Positions 1 to 5,618 of a stretch of DNA of 6,988 nucleotides are shown here, piece after piece. Each line of letters opens with the position of its first letter. The stretch's first letter is position 1. Origin of the DNA: Propionibacteriaceae bacterium (GTDB taxonomy: Bacteria; Actinomycetota; Actinomycetes; Propionibacteriales; Propionibacteriaceae); assembly GCA_031260385.1 (NCBI GenBank), contig JAIRKB010000207.1, positions 1 through 6,988 of the forward strand. The letters are read 5' to 3'. Both the position numbers and the translations under genes were made by a program. A model generated the notes under the pieces. That model saw nothing but the letters and a program-made list of their open reading frames with translations. It searched no databases and was not told the DNA's origin.

Positions 1-60
1 AGGTGGTAGCGCGGTTCGTTCGCAACGAACAGGTCACGGGTTCGAGTCCCGTTAGCTCCA
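1..60 (+). tRNA. tRNA-Ala (anticodon CGC), 5' end cut by window edge
   Basis: This is the 3' part of a tRNA gene; the 5' acceptor strand and most of the D arm lie outside the window. The anticodon stem pairs GTTCG with CGAAC around the seven-base loop TTCGCAA, which gives anticodon CGC (reads alanine codon GCG). The variable loop AGGTC is followed by a perfect T arm, ACGGG and CCCGT around TTCGAGT. The 3' acceptor strand TAGCTCC with discriminator A leaves a T at position 70, as expected for the G3:U70 pair that marks alanine tRNAs, although the partner base is not visible. The 3' CCA is not encoded, since CAG follows the discriminator. Confidence 0.9.
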
Positions 61-73
61 CAGATGTTTTTGC

Positions 74-101
74 TTGTCAGTCGCCTAATTTGCGACAACA
101 T
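74..101 (+). terminator. Weak inverted repeat downstream of the tRNA
   Basis: GTCGC (80-84) pairs with GCGAC (92-96) around a seven-base loop, and TGT (75-77) can add to the stem with ACA (98-100) across a small internal loop. No T-run follows, so it is not a canonical intrinsic terminator. It could end the tRNA transcript or be a decayed repeat arm: TTGCGACAAC (90-99) recurs exactly at 5630-5639, inside a repeat element. Confidence 0.25.
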
Positions 102-129
102 ATCTTGCAAGCGGTCTCACTGCGTTTCA

Positions 130-168
130 GGACAATTGGGGACAATTGGGGACGGTACTTTTTGTCAC
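130..168 (-). repeat. Left REP-like inverted repeat of the RAYT locus
   Basis: Bases 140-168 are the exact reverse complement of 1021-1049 and of 1056-1084. The element contains GGGACGGT (149-156), the complement of the ACCGTCCC core found in intergenic repeats across the window, then a T-run and GTCAC. It is preceded by a tandem copy of GACAATTGGG (131-140 and 141-150). The element itself can fold only weakly, GGGAC against GTCAC with one mismatch. Confidence 0.85.
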
Positions 169-229
169 TATCTTGCTATGCTGGTCAGGGGATAAGTTTG
201 AGTGCCGATAGTAGTGAAAGGGGCTGCAC

Positions 230-1024
230 ATGGCCAGACGAAGCCGGGTTTTCTGCGCCACAGGGCTCTACCATGTCATCTTTAGGGGAGTGAACCATTG
301 CCAATTGTTCGAAGAAGACGAAGACTTCGAAAAGCTACTGGACCTAATTGGCAGGGCGAAAGTTGAGCTGGGCATGGAGATCTACGCTTATTGTTTGATG
401 AGTAATCATGCCCACTTTCTTCTCCGTGAAAGAACACAGGCAGACCTAGTTACGGCAATGAGACGAACCTTGGGTCCGTACGCTACGTGGTTCAACAAGA
501 AGTACGAGCGCAGTGGAGCATTGATCACCAACCGCTATAAAAGTGAACCAGTCACCGATGATGGCTATCTACTCACTGTCGTGCGCTACATTCATTCCAA
601 TCCCATTGAAGCCGGAATAACGACCGACCATGCCCGTTACCGGTGGAGTAGTTACCGTGACTACACCACCGGTCAATCATCGTTGACTGACACCGACTTC
701 GTGCTCTCCATGTTCGGCCCCGATCCCAGTGATGCGATCAGCCGATTTGTCGAGTTTCATCGCGGGGATTGTAGCGATGACATCGTAAATTTGCCGAGAA
801 GTACGAAGAGAAAACCAGACGAGCAGATCCGTATCGTTCTCGCCTCAACCCATGACGGACTCGTGCCAGCAGCAGTCAACGGACTACTTAAAACTAAACG
901 CGACGCAATTCTGGGGTTTCTCCGCGCTCAAGGGTTCTCAACCCGTCAGATAGAACGAGTGACCGGTATTCCGCGAGGTATTGTCTCAAAGTGTCAACCA
1001 GTAACCACTCCTCACCCTGGGTGA
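230..1024 (+). CDS. REP-associated tyrosine transposase (RAYT, IS200-like Y1/HUH family)
   Basis: This encodes a single-strand DNA endonuclease/transposase of the Y1 HUH superfamily (264 residues, full family length). The HUH metal-binding motif is H60-A61-H62 within CLMSNHAHFLL, preceded by N59. The likely nucleophile is Y120 in VVRYIHSNPIEAG, the family's signature helix, followed by the usual YRWSSYRDY segment (137-145). A C-terminal helix-turn-helix-like region covers about 221-255 (GFSTRQIERVTGIPRG). The ATG follows GAAAGGGG with six bases between. The TGA stop is made by the first bases of the right-hand repeat, so the repeat abuts or trims the gene end; the last ten residues (QPVTTPHPG region) look non-conserved. 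The inverted repeats on both sides support the RAYT assignment over a plain IS200 transposase. All catalytic residues are present, so the gene appears intact. Confidence 0.9.
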   Translation: MARRSRVFCATGLYHVIFRGVNHCQLFEEDEDFEKLLDLIGRAKVELGMEIYAYCLMSNHAHFLLRERTQADLVTAMRRTLGPYATWFNKKYERSGALITNRYKSEPVTDDGYLLTVVRYIHSNPIEAGITTDHARYRWSSYRDYTTGQSSLTDTDFVLSMFGPDPSDAISRFVEFHRGDCSDDIVNLPRSTKRKPDEQIRIVLASTHDGLVPAAVNGLLKTKRDAILGFLRAQGFSTRQIERVTGIPRGIVSKCQPVTTPHPG

Positions 1025-1109
1025 CAAAAAGTACCGTCCCCAATTGTCCGCATGGGTGACAAAAAGTACCGTCCCCAATTGTCCGCAATTGTCCGCTACA
1101 ATTGTCCGC
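1018..1109 (+). repeat. Right REP-like repeat array of the RAYT locus
   Basis: Two perfect tandem copies of a 35-bp unit (1018-1052 and 1053-1087) each carry GTGACAAAAAG, the core ACCGTCCC and CAATTGTCCGC. Two more CAATTGTCCGC units follow (1086-1096 and 1099-1109), making four in all. Bases 1021-1049 mirror the left repeat at 140-168. The array starts inside the transposase stop codon region. Confidence 0.85.
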
Positions 1110-1111
1110 TA

Positions 1112-1134
1112 ATGGCTCACTCCTATGGCTCACT
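1112..1134 (+). repeat. Short direct repeat, ATGGCTCACT twice
   Basis: ATGGCTCACT occurs at 1112-1121 and 1125-1134, a 13-bp period, directly after the RAYT repeat array. It may be a slippage product. The rest of this intergenic stretch, to 1262, shows no clear gene or terminator. Confidence 0.5.
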
Positions 1135-1262
1135 ATTACGTCCGCTGGCGGGATTGAGCCCCGACCGAACAGTTCCGTGGTCGTAGTCACCCAGCCCGAG
1201 GCGTTGCTTGTCGTGGTAAAATAGATAGCGTACTGTGCAATTTTGACGCGCTCGGGAGACTA

Positions 1263-1958
1263 ATGATGCGGCCACCAACTCAGCTACCAGGCTGGTACCA
1301 AGACCCCAATAGCCCAGCGGTAGCGCGGTGGTGGGATGGCGAGCGCTGGACTGACCAGACTCAGCCAATCAACCTGTCTAGAACTGCGATGAAGAAGCCG
1401 CTACATAAGCAGCCATGGGTCTGGATTGTTGGCGGGATTCTGGGGCTAGCCCTTATCGGGTCGGTGCTTCCTGGCGATGACAGTGCAAGCGCTCCTCGTC
1501 CCACAATCGAGGTAACGACTTCTGCGCCCTCAACGCCTACCCCCGAGCCCACACTCTCGCCTACTCCTAAGACAACAGTCTCCTCGACCTCCGTAACCAC
1601 ATCCTCTCCAGGCCCAGAAGTTAAACCCACACCAACCCCGCAACCAACGCTCACACCAACCCCTGACATCAAATCCTCTCCAGTTCCTCAAGCTAAGCCC
1701 ACACCAACCCCGCAAGCCACGCCTACACCAACCCAGCAAGCCAAACCCACACCAACCCCGCAACCGACGCCCACCCCAACCCCCGAAACCAAACCAACGC
1801 CTCCACCGCCCGCCCCACAAGGCGATCCTGGGCATGAAGGTGAGTTCAAAGCGAAATGCAAAGACGGGACATTCTCTTACTCTCAGCCGGGTGCCCCAGA
1901 TTATCGTGGTATGTGTTCACATCACGGCGGCATCGATGTCAAACTGGGCAGGCAGTAA
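1263..1958 (+). CDS. DUF2510 - TM - Pro/Thr linker - DUF3761-like surface protein
   Basis: The product is a predicted membrane-anchored surface protein of unknown function (231 residues). Residues 8-32 are a DUF2510 domain (LPGWYQDP, then RWWDGERWTDQ), common at the cytoplasmic N-terminus of actinobacterial membrane proteins. One membrane segment (about 52-70) follows a basic patch (KKPLHK). Residues 78-187 form a Pro/Thr-rich linker with repeated KPTPTPQ units. Residues 190-226 resemble DUF3761 (KCKDGTFSYS, then MCSHHGG), with two cysteines, C199 and C218, that could form a disulfide outside the cell. Two ATGs are adjacent: GGGAG (1254-1258) lies only four bases from the first but seven from the second at 1266, so the true start may be one codon later. 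The gene converges on the metallopeptidase gene, which has the same plan of membrane anchor plus proline-rich linker plus extracellular domain. Confidence 0.85.
   Translation: MMRPPTQLPGWYQDPNSPAVARWWDGERWTDQTQPINLSRTAMKKPLHKQPWVWIVGGILGLALIGSVLPGDDSASAPRPTIEVTTSAPSTPTPEPTLSPTPKTTVSSTSVTTSSPGPEVKPTPTPQPTLTPTPDIKSSPVPQAKPTPTPQATPTPTQQAKPTPTPQPTPTPTPETKPTPPPPAPQGDPGHEGEFKAKCKDGTFSYSQPGAPDYRGMCSHHGGIDVKLGRQ
1623..1798 (+). repeat. In-frame Pro/Thr-coding low-complexity repeats
   Basis: Variants of CCCACACCAACCCCGCAA recur inside the surface-protein gene, near 1626, 1698 and 1746. The intervals are 72 and 48 bases, both multiples of three, so the frame is kept. They encode the KPTPTPQ units of the linker. 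Slippage at these repeats would change linker length between strains without breaking the gene. Confidence 0.7.
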
Positions 1959-1962
1959 CCAA

Positions 1963-2000
1963 AGACAGAAGGACCGTCCCGCTGTCTGGTCCAGCTGTCT
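1963..2000. repeat. REP-like palindrome between convergent genes
   Basis: AGACAG (1963-1968) pairs with CTGTCT (1982-1987) around a loop that holds the core ACCGTCCC (1973-1980), and another CTGTCT sits at 1995-2000. The 29 bases from 1962 match those from 3363 at 27 positions without gaps. The element fills most of the 49-base gap between the surface-protein gene and the metallopeptidase gene. It may act as a two-way transcription stop, but there is no T-run. Confidence 0.75.
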
Positions 2001-2007
2001 GATTTCA

Positions 2008-3168
2008 CTAGGTGACTTCGTCGTAGGGTACGATCCAGGTGTTACAGGTGCCTGGGCTGTTGGCGCCAAAACCGATTCGTAACCACCTGGCGCCGGTGGG
2101 ACCGCTACCGTGACTGCCGAGAGGGTCGGGGGTTGGATCGCCGGCGTTAGCCCGGGAGTTGACGGCGTGCTCTTGCTCTGTGTTGGTCAAGCCCAGGGAC
2201 TCGCGCATGGCGTTCAACGCTGCCCCTGACCAGCAGTCGGCTTGAAGCTCAAGACGGCGGTTGGATTCCGCTGCGTCCGCTTCGCTATCAGCGTTGGGAA
2301 AGAGCACCAACTGGCTACCTAGGATCTGGGTACGATACTGCACGGCGTGGGCGTACTCATGGGCCAGGATGTAAAGGACCACCGCCCGTTCCCCGGAATA
2401 ACGCCCGTAGGATGTCATCAGCTCGATTCCGAAGTAGATTTGCTGGTTAGTGGGACAATAATACGCTCTGACTAGCTCTTCGACCTGTCCGCAAGGCGTC
2501 TTGGTCGGAGAGGAGTACACCGTGACGGATGGCCGAGGCATCTGGTAACCAGCGTCGTAGACCGGGGTGTACCAGACGTACATCAAGCAGGCCATGACAT
2601 CGTTCAAATATTGCTCAAGGGCGTCAATGGAGGCTGTCGGCAAGTCAATCTGCCGAAGTGCACAGTCGGCTGTTGGAATGACCTGGTTGTATAAGGGGTT
2701 TTGCTCAAGGAGTCCTTTGATCTGATCTGGTTGTGGCCAAGCTGGATGGTTGGGATTCAAATCCGGTGGCCCTGGGACCCAGTAGCGATCGTCGTTTGGC
2801 GTCCCGGCTGGGGTGGGTGTCGGGCTAGCAGGCGAAGGGGTCGGTATCGGCGGTGCTGGCAGGGGCTCCCAAGGCCGGGCGATGGCGACAATCCCTGCTC
2901 CCATAACCGCGATAGTGACGACGAGGATGATCGCAACGATTATCCAGCCGTTGTTTGGTTGCGGAGCAATCGGTGGCCTGGGTTGGCCCCAACCGGGCTG
3001 GGAGGGCCAGTTTGGTTGGGGCATCGGGGTGGGAGCCTGGATAGGCCCAAGGCTTGGAGGATAGGGTGCCCAATACGATGGCCCACTAGGCGGTGCCTGG
3101 TGTTGCCAGGCTCCAGGCGTTGGGGATCGGGGTGGCGGCATGGCCCCCCATTGGCCGTATTGACTCAC
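2008..3168 (-). CDS. Membrane-anchored neutral zinc metallopeptidase (YpfJ-like family)
   Basis: The product is a predicted extracytoplasmic zinc metallopeptidase (386 residues). Residues 1-72 are rich in Pro, Gln and Trp, one membrane segment spans about 74-97, and a Pro/Thr linker (101-123) leads to the peptidase domain (about 125-386). The zinc site is HEYAH at 270-274 (H270 and H274 ligands, E271 catalytic), with E307 in LELQADC the likely third ligand. The GSHGSGPTGARWLRIGF segment (351-367) is typical of the neutral zinc metallopeptidase family (Pfam Zn_peptidase). Cysteines 169, 194, 226 and 238 could form disulfides. The start is GTG at 3168; an in-frame TAG four codons upstream excludes a longer form, and the ribosome site is weak. 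The substrate is unknown. All active-site residues are intact. Confidence 0.9.
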   Translation of the reverse strand: MSQYGQWGAMPPPRSPTPGAWQHQAPPSGPSYWAPYPPSLGPIQAPTPMPQPNWPSQPGWGQPRPPIAPQPNNGWIIVAIILVVTIAVMGAGIVAIARPWEPLPAPPIPTPSPASPTPTPAGTPNDDRYWVPGPPDLNPNHPAWPQPDQIKGLLEQNPLYNQVIPTADCALRQIDLPTASIDALEQYLNDVMACLMYVWYTPVYDAGYQMPRPSVTVYSSPTKTPCGQVEELVRAYYCPTNQQIYFGIELMTSYGRYSGERAVVLYILAHEYAHAVQYRTQILGSQLVLFPNADSEADAAESNRRLELQADCWSGAALNAMRESLGLTNTEQEHAVNSRANAGDPTPDPLGSHGSGPTGARWLRIGFGANSPGTCNTWIVPYDEVT

Positions 3169-3229
3169 ATATCCAGGCTACATTGCTAGCGGATTATTAT
3201 TCTCCCCTGGTCAAATCCGGCCTCGCTGA

Positions 3230-3283
3230 GTCACAGGGGACAGGGTCTACGCCCCCATGTGCCAAACGGACCGTCCCCCTGAC
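3230..3283. repeat. Long imperfect palindrome with ACCGTCCC core
   Basis: TCACAGGGGAC (3231-3241) faces GTCCCCCTGA (3273-3282), with one bulged C on the right and one bulged C within the left arm. An inner GGTC (3244-3247) can pair with GACC (3269-3272). The core ACCGTCCC is at 3270-3277. It lies 62 bases upstream of the metallopeptidase start and probably within its leader or promoter region. Confidence 0.6.
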
Positions 3284-3336
3284 ACCAATAGTCTCACCAC
3301 CGCTCATCTATCCACAAATATCAATTGTGTTGAATG

Positions 3337-3391
3337 GTCGCGAAACGCCGTTGCGACTAGGGAAGACAGCAGAACCGTCCCGCTGTCTGGT
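3337..3391. repeat. REP-like element, composite of two arms
   Basis: An inverted pair, GTCGC (3337-3341) and GCGAC (3353-3357), is followed by a second one, AGACAGC (3364-3370) and GCTGTCT (3382-3388), around the core ACCGTCCC (3374-3381). The right half is a near copy of 1962-1990. The whole also aligns with 5622-5660: in both, GCGAC ends 17 bases before the core starts. The flanking intergenic DNA, from 3169 to 3454, holds no other gene that I can support. Confidence 0.75.
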
Positions 3392-3454
3392 GGTCCGGTA
3401 ATCAGAGTTTCGGCGTCAGCCGTCCAGCACTGTCAGCGGTTTCATGGGTGGGAG

Positions 3455-4177
3455 CTACAGGGCGCTGAGTAGCAGGGCAGTCACTTCGAAAGCGTTTTTT
3501 GCGGCTGGGCGGGCGTACTTCAGGAAGTTTAAAAAACTGGCGTTGTCGGCGGTGTCCGAGATGGAACGTACGGCGAGGAAGGGGACTTTGTGAAGGTGAC
3601 AGACTTCGGCGGCGGCGGCGGTCTCCATGTCGACGGCGATCGGGTTGGTTCGTTCGATGATCTTCGCCCGTTGGCTTTTCGTCACGAAACTGGCGCCGGA
3701 GGCGATGCGGCCCAATCGGACTGGCTGGCTCGTTGGTTGGTCGGCCACGACTTTTCTCGTTCTGTCGAGTAGAACAGGGTCAGATTGGAAGACGGCGTTC
3801 GTCAGGTCTGGGCATCGCTCGAGCACAACCTGATCGGGGAGATCGTGATAGACCGTCTCGGTTGCGACCACCGTCTCGGTCAGCCCTAGGCTCGCCTCGG
3901 TAGCGCCAGCCACCCCGGAAACGATCAGGCAGGAGGGCCTCGTCAGTAGGAGGGCTTCGCTCGCCGCCTTGGCCTTGGCGATCCCGACCCCGCTGATGGT
4001 CAGGACCACCGACTTGCCCAGGAGCGACCCTTCGTACGTCTTGTACGATCGGCCATTCACTAAGCGGAGGTTATCCATCCGCACTAAAAAGGGACGCGCT
4101 TCCACGGTCATCGGGCAGAGCACTCCCACGACAGTCGCCCCAGCGCCGTCAGTCGTGGCTTGGTGTTCTTGACGCAT
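3455..4177 (-). CDS. mtnN: 5'-methylthioadenosine/S-adenosylhomocysteine nucleosidase family protein
   Basis: The product is a cytosolic nucleoside phosphorylase superfamily enzyme (240 residues, close to the usual 230). MTA/SAH nucleosidases hydrolyse methylthioadenosine and S-adenosylhomocysteine to adenine plus the thioribose product, in methionine salvage and recycling of the methyl cycle. Residues matching the Escherichia coli catalytic set can be seen: E26 in CPMTVEARPF (E12), M184-E185 in VDMETAA (E174 region) and D208 in RSISDTAD (D197). The SGVGIAKAKA loop (62-71) and SGVAGA (87-92) are also typical. The N-terminus has about 14 extra polar residues. The ATG at 4177 follows AGGGGG with five bases between. 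The lipoprotein gene upstream is on the same strand, 56 bases away across a strong hairpin. Futalosine nucleosidase or another superfamily member cannot be ruled out. Confidence 0.85.
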   Translation of the reverse strand: MRQEHQATTDGAGATVVGVLCPMTVEARPFLVRMDNLRLVNGRSYKTYEGSLLGKSVVLTISGVGIAKAKAASEALLLTRPSCLIVSGVAGATEASLGLTETVVATETVYHDLPDQVVLERCPDLTNAVFQSDPVLLDRTRKVVADQPTSQPVRLGRIASGASFVTKSQRAKIIERTNPIAVDMETAAAAEVCHLHKVPFLAVRSISDTADNASFLNFLKYARPAAKNAFEVTALLLSAL

Positions 4178-4193
4178 CGCATCCCCCTAAACC

Positions 4194-4221
4194 GTGACAA
4201 GGGGGCTGACCCCCTTGTCAC
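4194..4221. repeat. Perfect 12-bp stem hairpin between two minus-strand genes
   Basis: GTGACAAGGGGG (4194-4205) and CCCCCTTGTCAC (4210-4221) pair perfectly around the loop CTGA. It sits between the lipoprotein stop and the nucleosidase start. No T-run follows on the minus strand, so it is more likely a REP-like element or an attenuator/mRNA-stability hairpin than a canonical terminator. Its GTGACAA arm is shared with the repeats flanking the RAYT. Confidence 0.85.
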
Positions 4222-4233
4222 AGGCGGTGGTCT

Positions 4234-4668
4234 TTACTTTCCGAGGGTGAGGGAGGCTACGCCGGTGCTGGCTGCCCAGGTAAAGGAGACCTTGTAGCCA
4301 GAAGAGTTCTCTGCAGTCATTGTGTACATGGTGGTGACCTTGTCAACATCTTCATACTCTTTGATCGAAAGGCTTTCTGTGAACCCCATTCCCATGAGTT
4401 GCTCTCCATATGCCCGGGCGTCATCAACGGTCATATTCGCGAACCCAGCATAGAAGACACCGTCGGCAATCGTTGGCTCAAGATCGATCTCCATGGTGGG
4501 CCTTGGAAGCATGCGAGTGAACTCGTTGTCCGGCCAGGTATTGTTGCCGCTGGGGGTGCTTGGCGTGTCTTCGGATGGTGGGGTTGGGTCAGGACTACCC
4601 GTGTTGCAGGCGGTCAGCAACAATGCCGACGCCAAGACTAGTACAAGCATTGGTAGTTTTTTGAGCAT
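4234..4668 (-). CDS. Small lipoprotein of unknown function
   Basis: The product is a predicted secreted lipoprotein (144 residues). The signal peptide has a KK n-region, a Leu-rich core and the lipobox LLTAC, with C21 as the lipidated residue of the mature protein. A Pro/Ser/Thr-rich linker (22-43) follows, then a folded domain of about 100 residues beginning WPDNEFTRMLPRPTMEI. The body contains a DDARAYGEQLMGMGF helix and ends in alternating strands (GYKVSFTW, ASLTL). It resembles small actinobacterial and firmicute lipoproteins of the DUF6591 type, but I hold this family call loosely. The ATG at 4668 follows AAGGGG with six bases between, and a plausible promoter lies just upstream. The gene is divergent from the SDR gene and lies upstream of the nucleosidase gene, with which it may share a transcript. 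Confidence 0.85.
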   Translation of the reverse strand: MLKKLPMLVLVLASALLLTACNTGSPDPTPPSEDTPSTPSGNNTWPDNEFTRMLPRPTMEIDLEPTIADGVFYAGFANMTVDDARAYGEQLMGMGFTESLSIKEYEDVDKVTTMYTMTAENSSGYKVSFTWAASTGVASLTLGK

Positions 4669-4703
4669 GGAATTCCCCTTCTCCGGGTATCGTTATTGTT
4701 TGA

Positions 4704-4733
4704 AGTATATAACTGAAGCATGAGCAGGCCCAA
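4704..4733 (-). promoter_or_regulatory. Candidate sigma-70-type promoter for the lipoprotein gene
   Basis: On the minus strand, TTGGGC (4733-4728) lies 18 bases before TATACT (4709-4704), about 35 bases upstream of the lipoprotein ATG. The -10 box is good and the -35 box is moderate. I see no equally good promoter facing the divergent SDR gene. Confidence 0.45.
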
Positions 4734-4752
4734 GGGGGTCATAGGCTAAGCC

Positions 4753-4779
4753 ATGATGAACTTGAAGGAGGCAGGGTGA
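4753..4779 (+). promoter_or_regulatory. Eight-codon mini-ORF overlapping the SDR start
   Basis: ATGATGAACTTGAAGGAGGC begins an eight-residue reading frame (MMNLKEAG) whose TGA (4777-4779) overlaps the SDR start codon GTG (4776-4778). The SDR ribosome site AAGGAGG (4765-4771) lies inside it. The layout would allow translational coupling, but the mini-ORF has no clear ribosome site of its own. Confidence 0.2.
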
Positions 4780-5618
4780 AGACTATTGTGATTACGGGGG
4801 CTAGTGATGGGATTGGGGCCCAGGCGGCTCGGCAGTTGGCCCGGCAGGGTCACCGGTTGCTCTTGGTTGGGCGTACGGAAGCAAAACTGGCGGCGGTTGC
4901 GGCGGAGGTTGGGGTCGAGGAGTGCTTTGTTGCGGACTTTGAGCGCCTAGGGGAGGTACGGCGGCTAGCGAGAGATTTGCGGGCGGCGACCGATCGGATT
5001 GATGTTCTGGTCAATAATGCGGGCGGATCGTTCACCGGGCCAGTGATCACCGAGGATGGGTTTGAGCGTACCTTCCAGGTGAACTATGTGGCGGGTTTCC
5101 TGCTGACCCTTGATCTGATGGAGATCCTGACAGCTAGCCAGGGAGCGGTGGTTAACACTTCGAGCCGGGCGGCGACTAAGGGAACGGTCGATCTGGGAGA
5201 CCTCGATGGGCGCCAACGGTTCAAGACCTATCGGGCCTATCAAGACGTCAAGTTGGCTAGCACCCTTCATATCCGCGAACTGCACGCCCGCTATCACGAC
5301 CAGGGTCTGTCGGCGATGGCGTTTAATCCGGGTTTCATTGGGGGTACGAGTGTTGGTGCCGAGCCGTTCCCAATCCTCACCAGATTCAACCGGGCACCAC
5401 TCACCTGGATCTTCCCATCGCTTAGCTGGGGTGGGGCGAGATTGGCCTATTTCGCCGAGGGTACGCCTGGTCAGGCTTGGCAATCCGGGTGTTACTACCG
5501 CGATGACCATCGTCTCCGACACACCGCCAAGCAAGCCTACGATCCGCAGCTCTCCCGACAACTATGGGATACAACCATTGAGCTCCTGGCTCACCAAGGC
5601 ATCGTCTTCGCTGGATAG
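4776..5618 (+). CDS. Short-chain dehydrogenase/reductase (classical-type SDR)
   Basis: The product is an NAD(P)-dependent oxidoreductase of the SDR superfamily (280 residues, Rossmann fold, cytosolic). It shows the cofactor motif TGASDGIG (7-14), with R33 after strand two (VGRTEAK), which favours NADP(H). It also has NNAG (80-83), N103 in VNYVAG, S129-S130 in NTSS and the catalytic pair Y155-xxx-K159 (YQDVK), then NPGFIGGT (184-191). The order and spacing resemble the retinol-dehydrogenase-like branch, and the substrate cannot be read from sequence. The start is GTG, with AAGGAGG four bases upstream. The gene is divergent from the lipoprotein gene and converges on the LRR gene, with three tandem repeats between. 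The catalytic set is complete. Confidence 0.9.
   Translation: MKTIVITGASDGIGAQAARQLARQGHRLLLVGRTEAKLAAVAAEVGVEECFVADFERLGEVRRLARDLRAATDRIDVLVNNAGGSFTGPVITEDGFERTFQVNYVAGFLLTLDLMEILTASQGAVVNTSSRAATKGTVDLGDLDGRQRFKTYRAYQDVKLASTLHIRELHARYHDQGLSAMAFNPGFIGGTSVGAEPFPILTRFNRAPLTWIFPSLSWGGARLAYFAEGTPGQAWQSGCYYRDDHRLRHTAKQAYDPQLSRQLWDTTIELLAHQGIVFAG

Larger units (their letters stand above)
130..1109 (+). mobile_element. RAYT transposase locus with inverted flanking repeats
   Basis: A Y1/HUH transposase gene (230-1024) lies between a 29-bp repeat at 140-168 and its exact inverted copies at 1021-1049 and 1056-1084. Both flanks also carry extra CAATTGTCC units. This fits a RAYT gene bracketed by its cognate REP-like repeats. 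Such genes are usually vertically kept, single-copy domesticated transposases rather than active insertion sequences, so the limits given mark the repeat-bounded segment and not a proven transposing unit. I see no target-site duplication. Confidence 0.6.

Noticed and set aside
1..130. tRNA-Ala 3' end as an integrase attachment site
   Set aside because: There is no tyrosine or serine integrase in the window and no second copy of the tRNA 3' end. A RAYT does not use tRNA att sites.
3..293. Plus-strand open frame of 96 codons across the tRNA and the left repeat
   Set aside because: It reads through a tRNA gene and the repeat and overlaps the well-supported RAYT start in another frame. The product has no recognisable domain.
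1018..1087. CRISPR-like 35-bp direct repeat
   Set aside because: The two copies are strictly tandem with no unique spacer, match an inverted copy on the other side of a transposase, and no cas gene is present.
894..1368. Two minus-strand open frames over the RAYT 3' end, the repeat array and the surface-protein start
   Set aside because: They are composed largely of repeat DNA and the complement of real genes, with no conserved motif.
1361..1835. Minus-strand Val/Gly-rich and Gly/Arg/Trp-rich frames
   Set aside because: They are complements of the Pro/Thr linker code. Low complexity explains the lack of stops.
2701..3189. Plus-strand frames opposite the metallopeptidase gene
   Set aside because: They mirror its Pro-rich N-terminal code, while the minus frame has an intact zinc site and conserved C-terminus.
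4965..5561. Minus-strand 198-codon frame opposite the SDR gene
   Set aside because: The SDR frame carries the full set of cofactor and catalytic motifs; this one has none.
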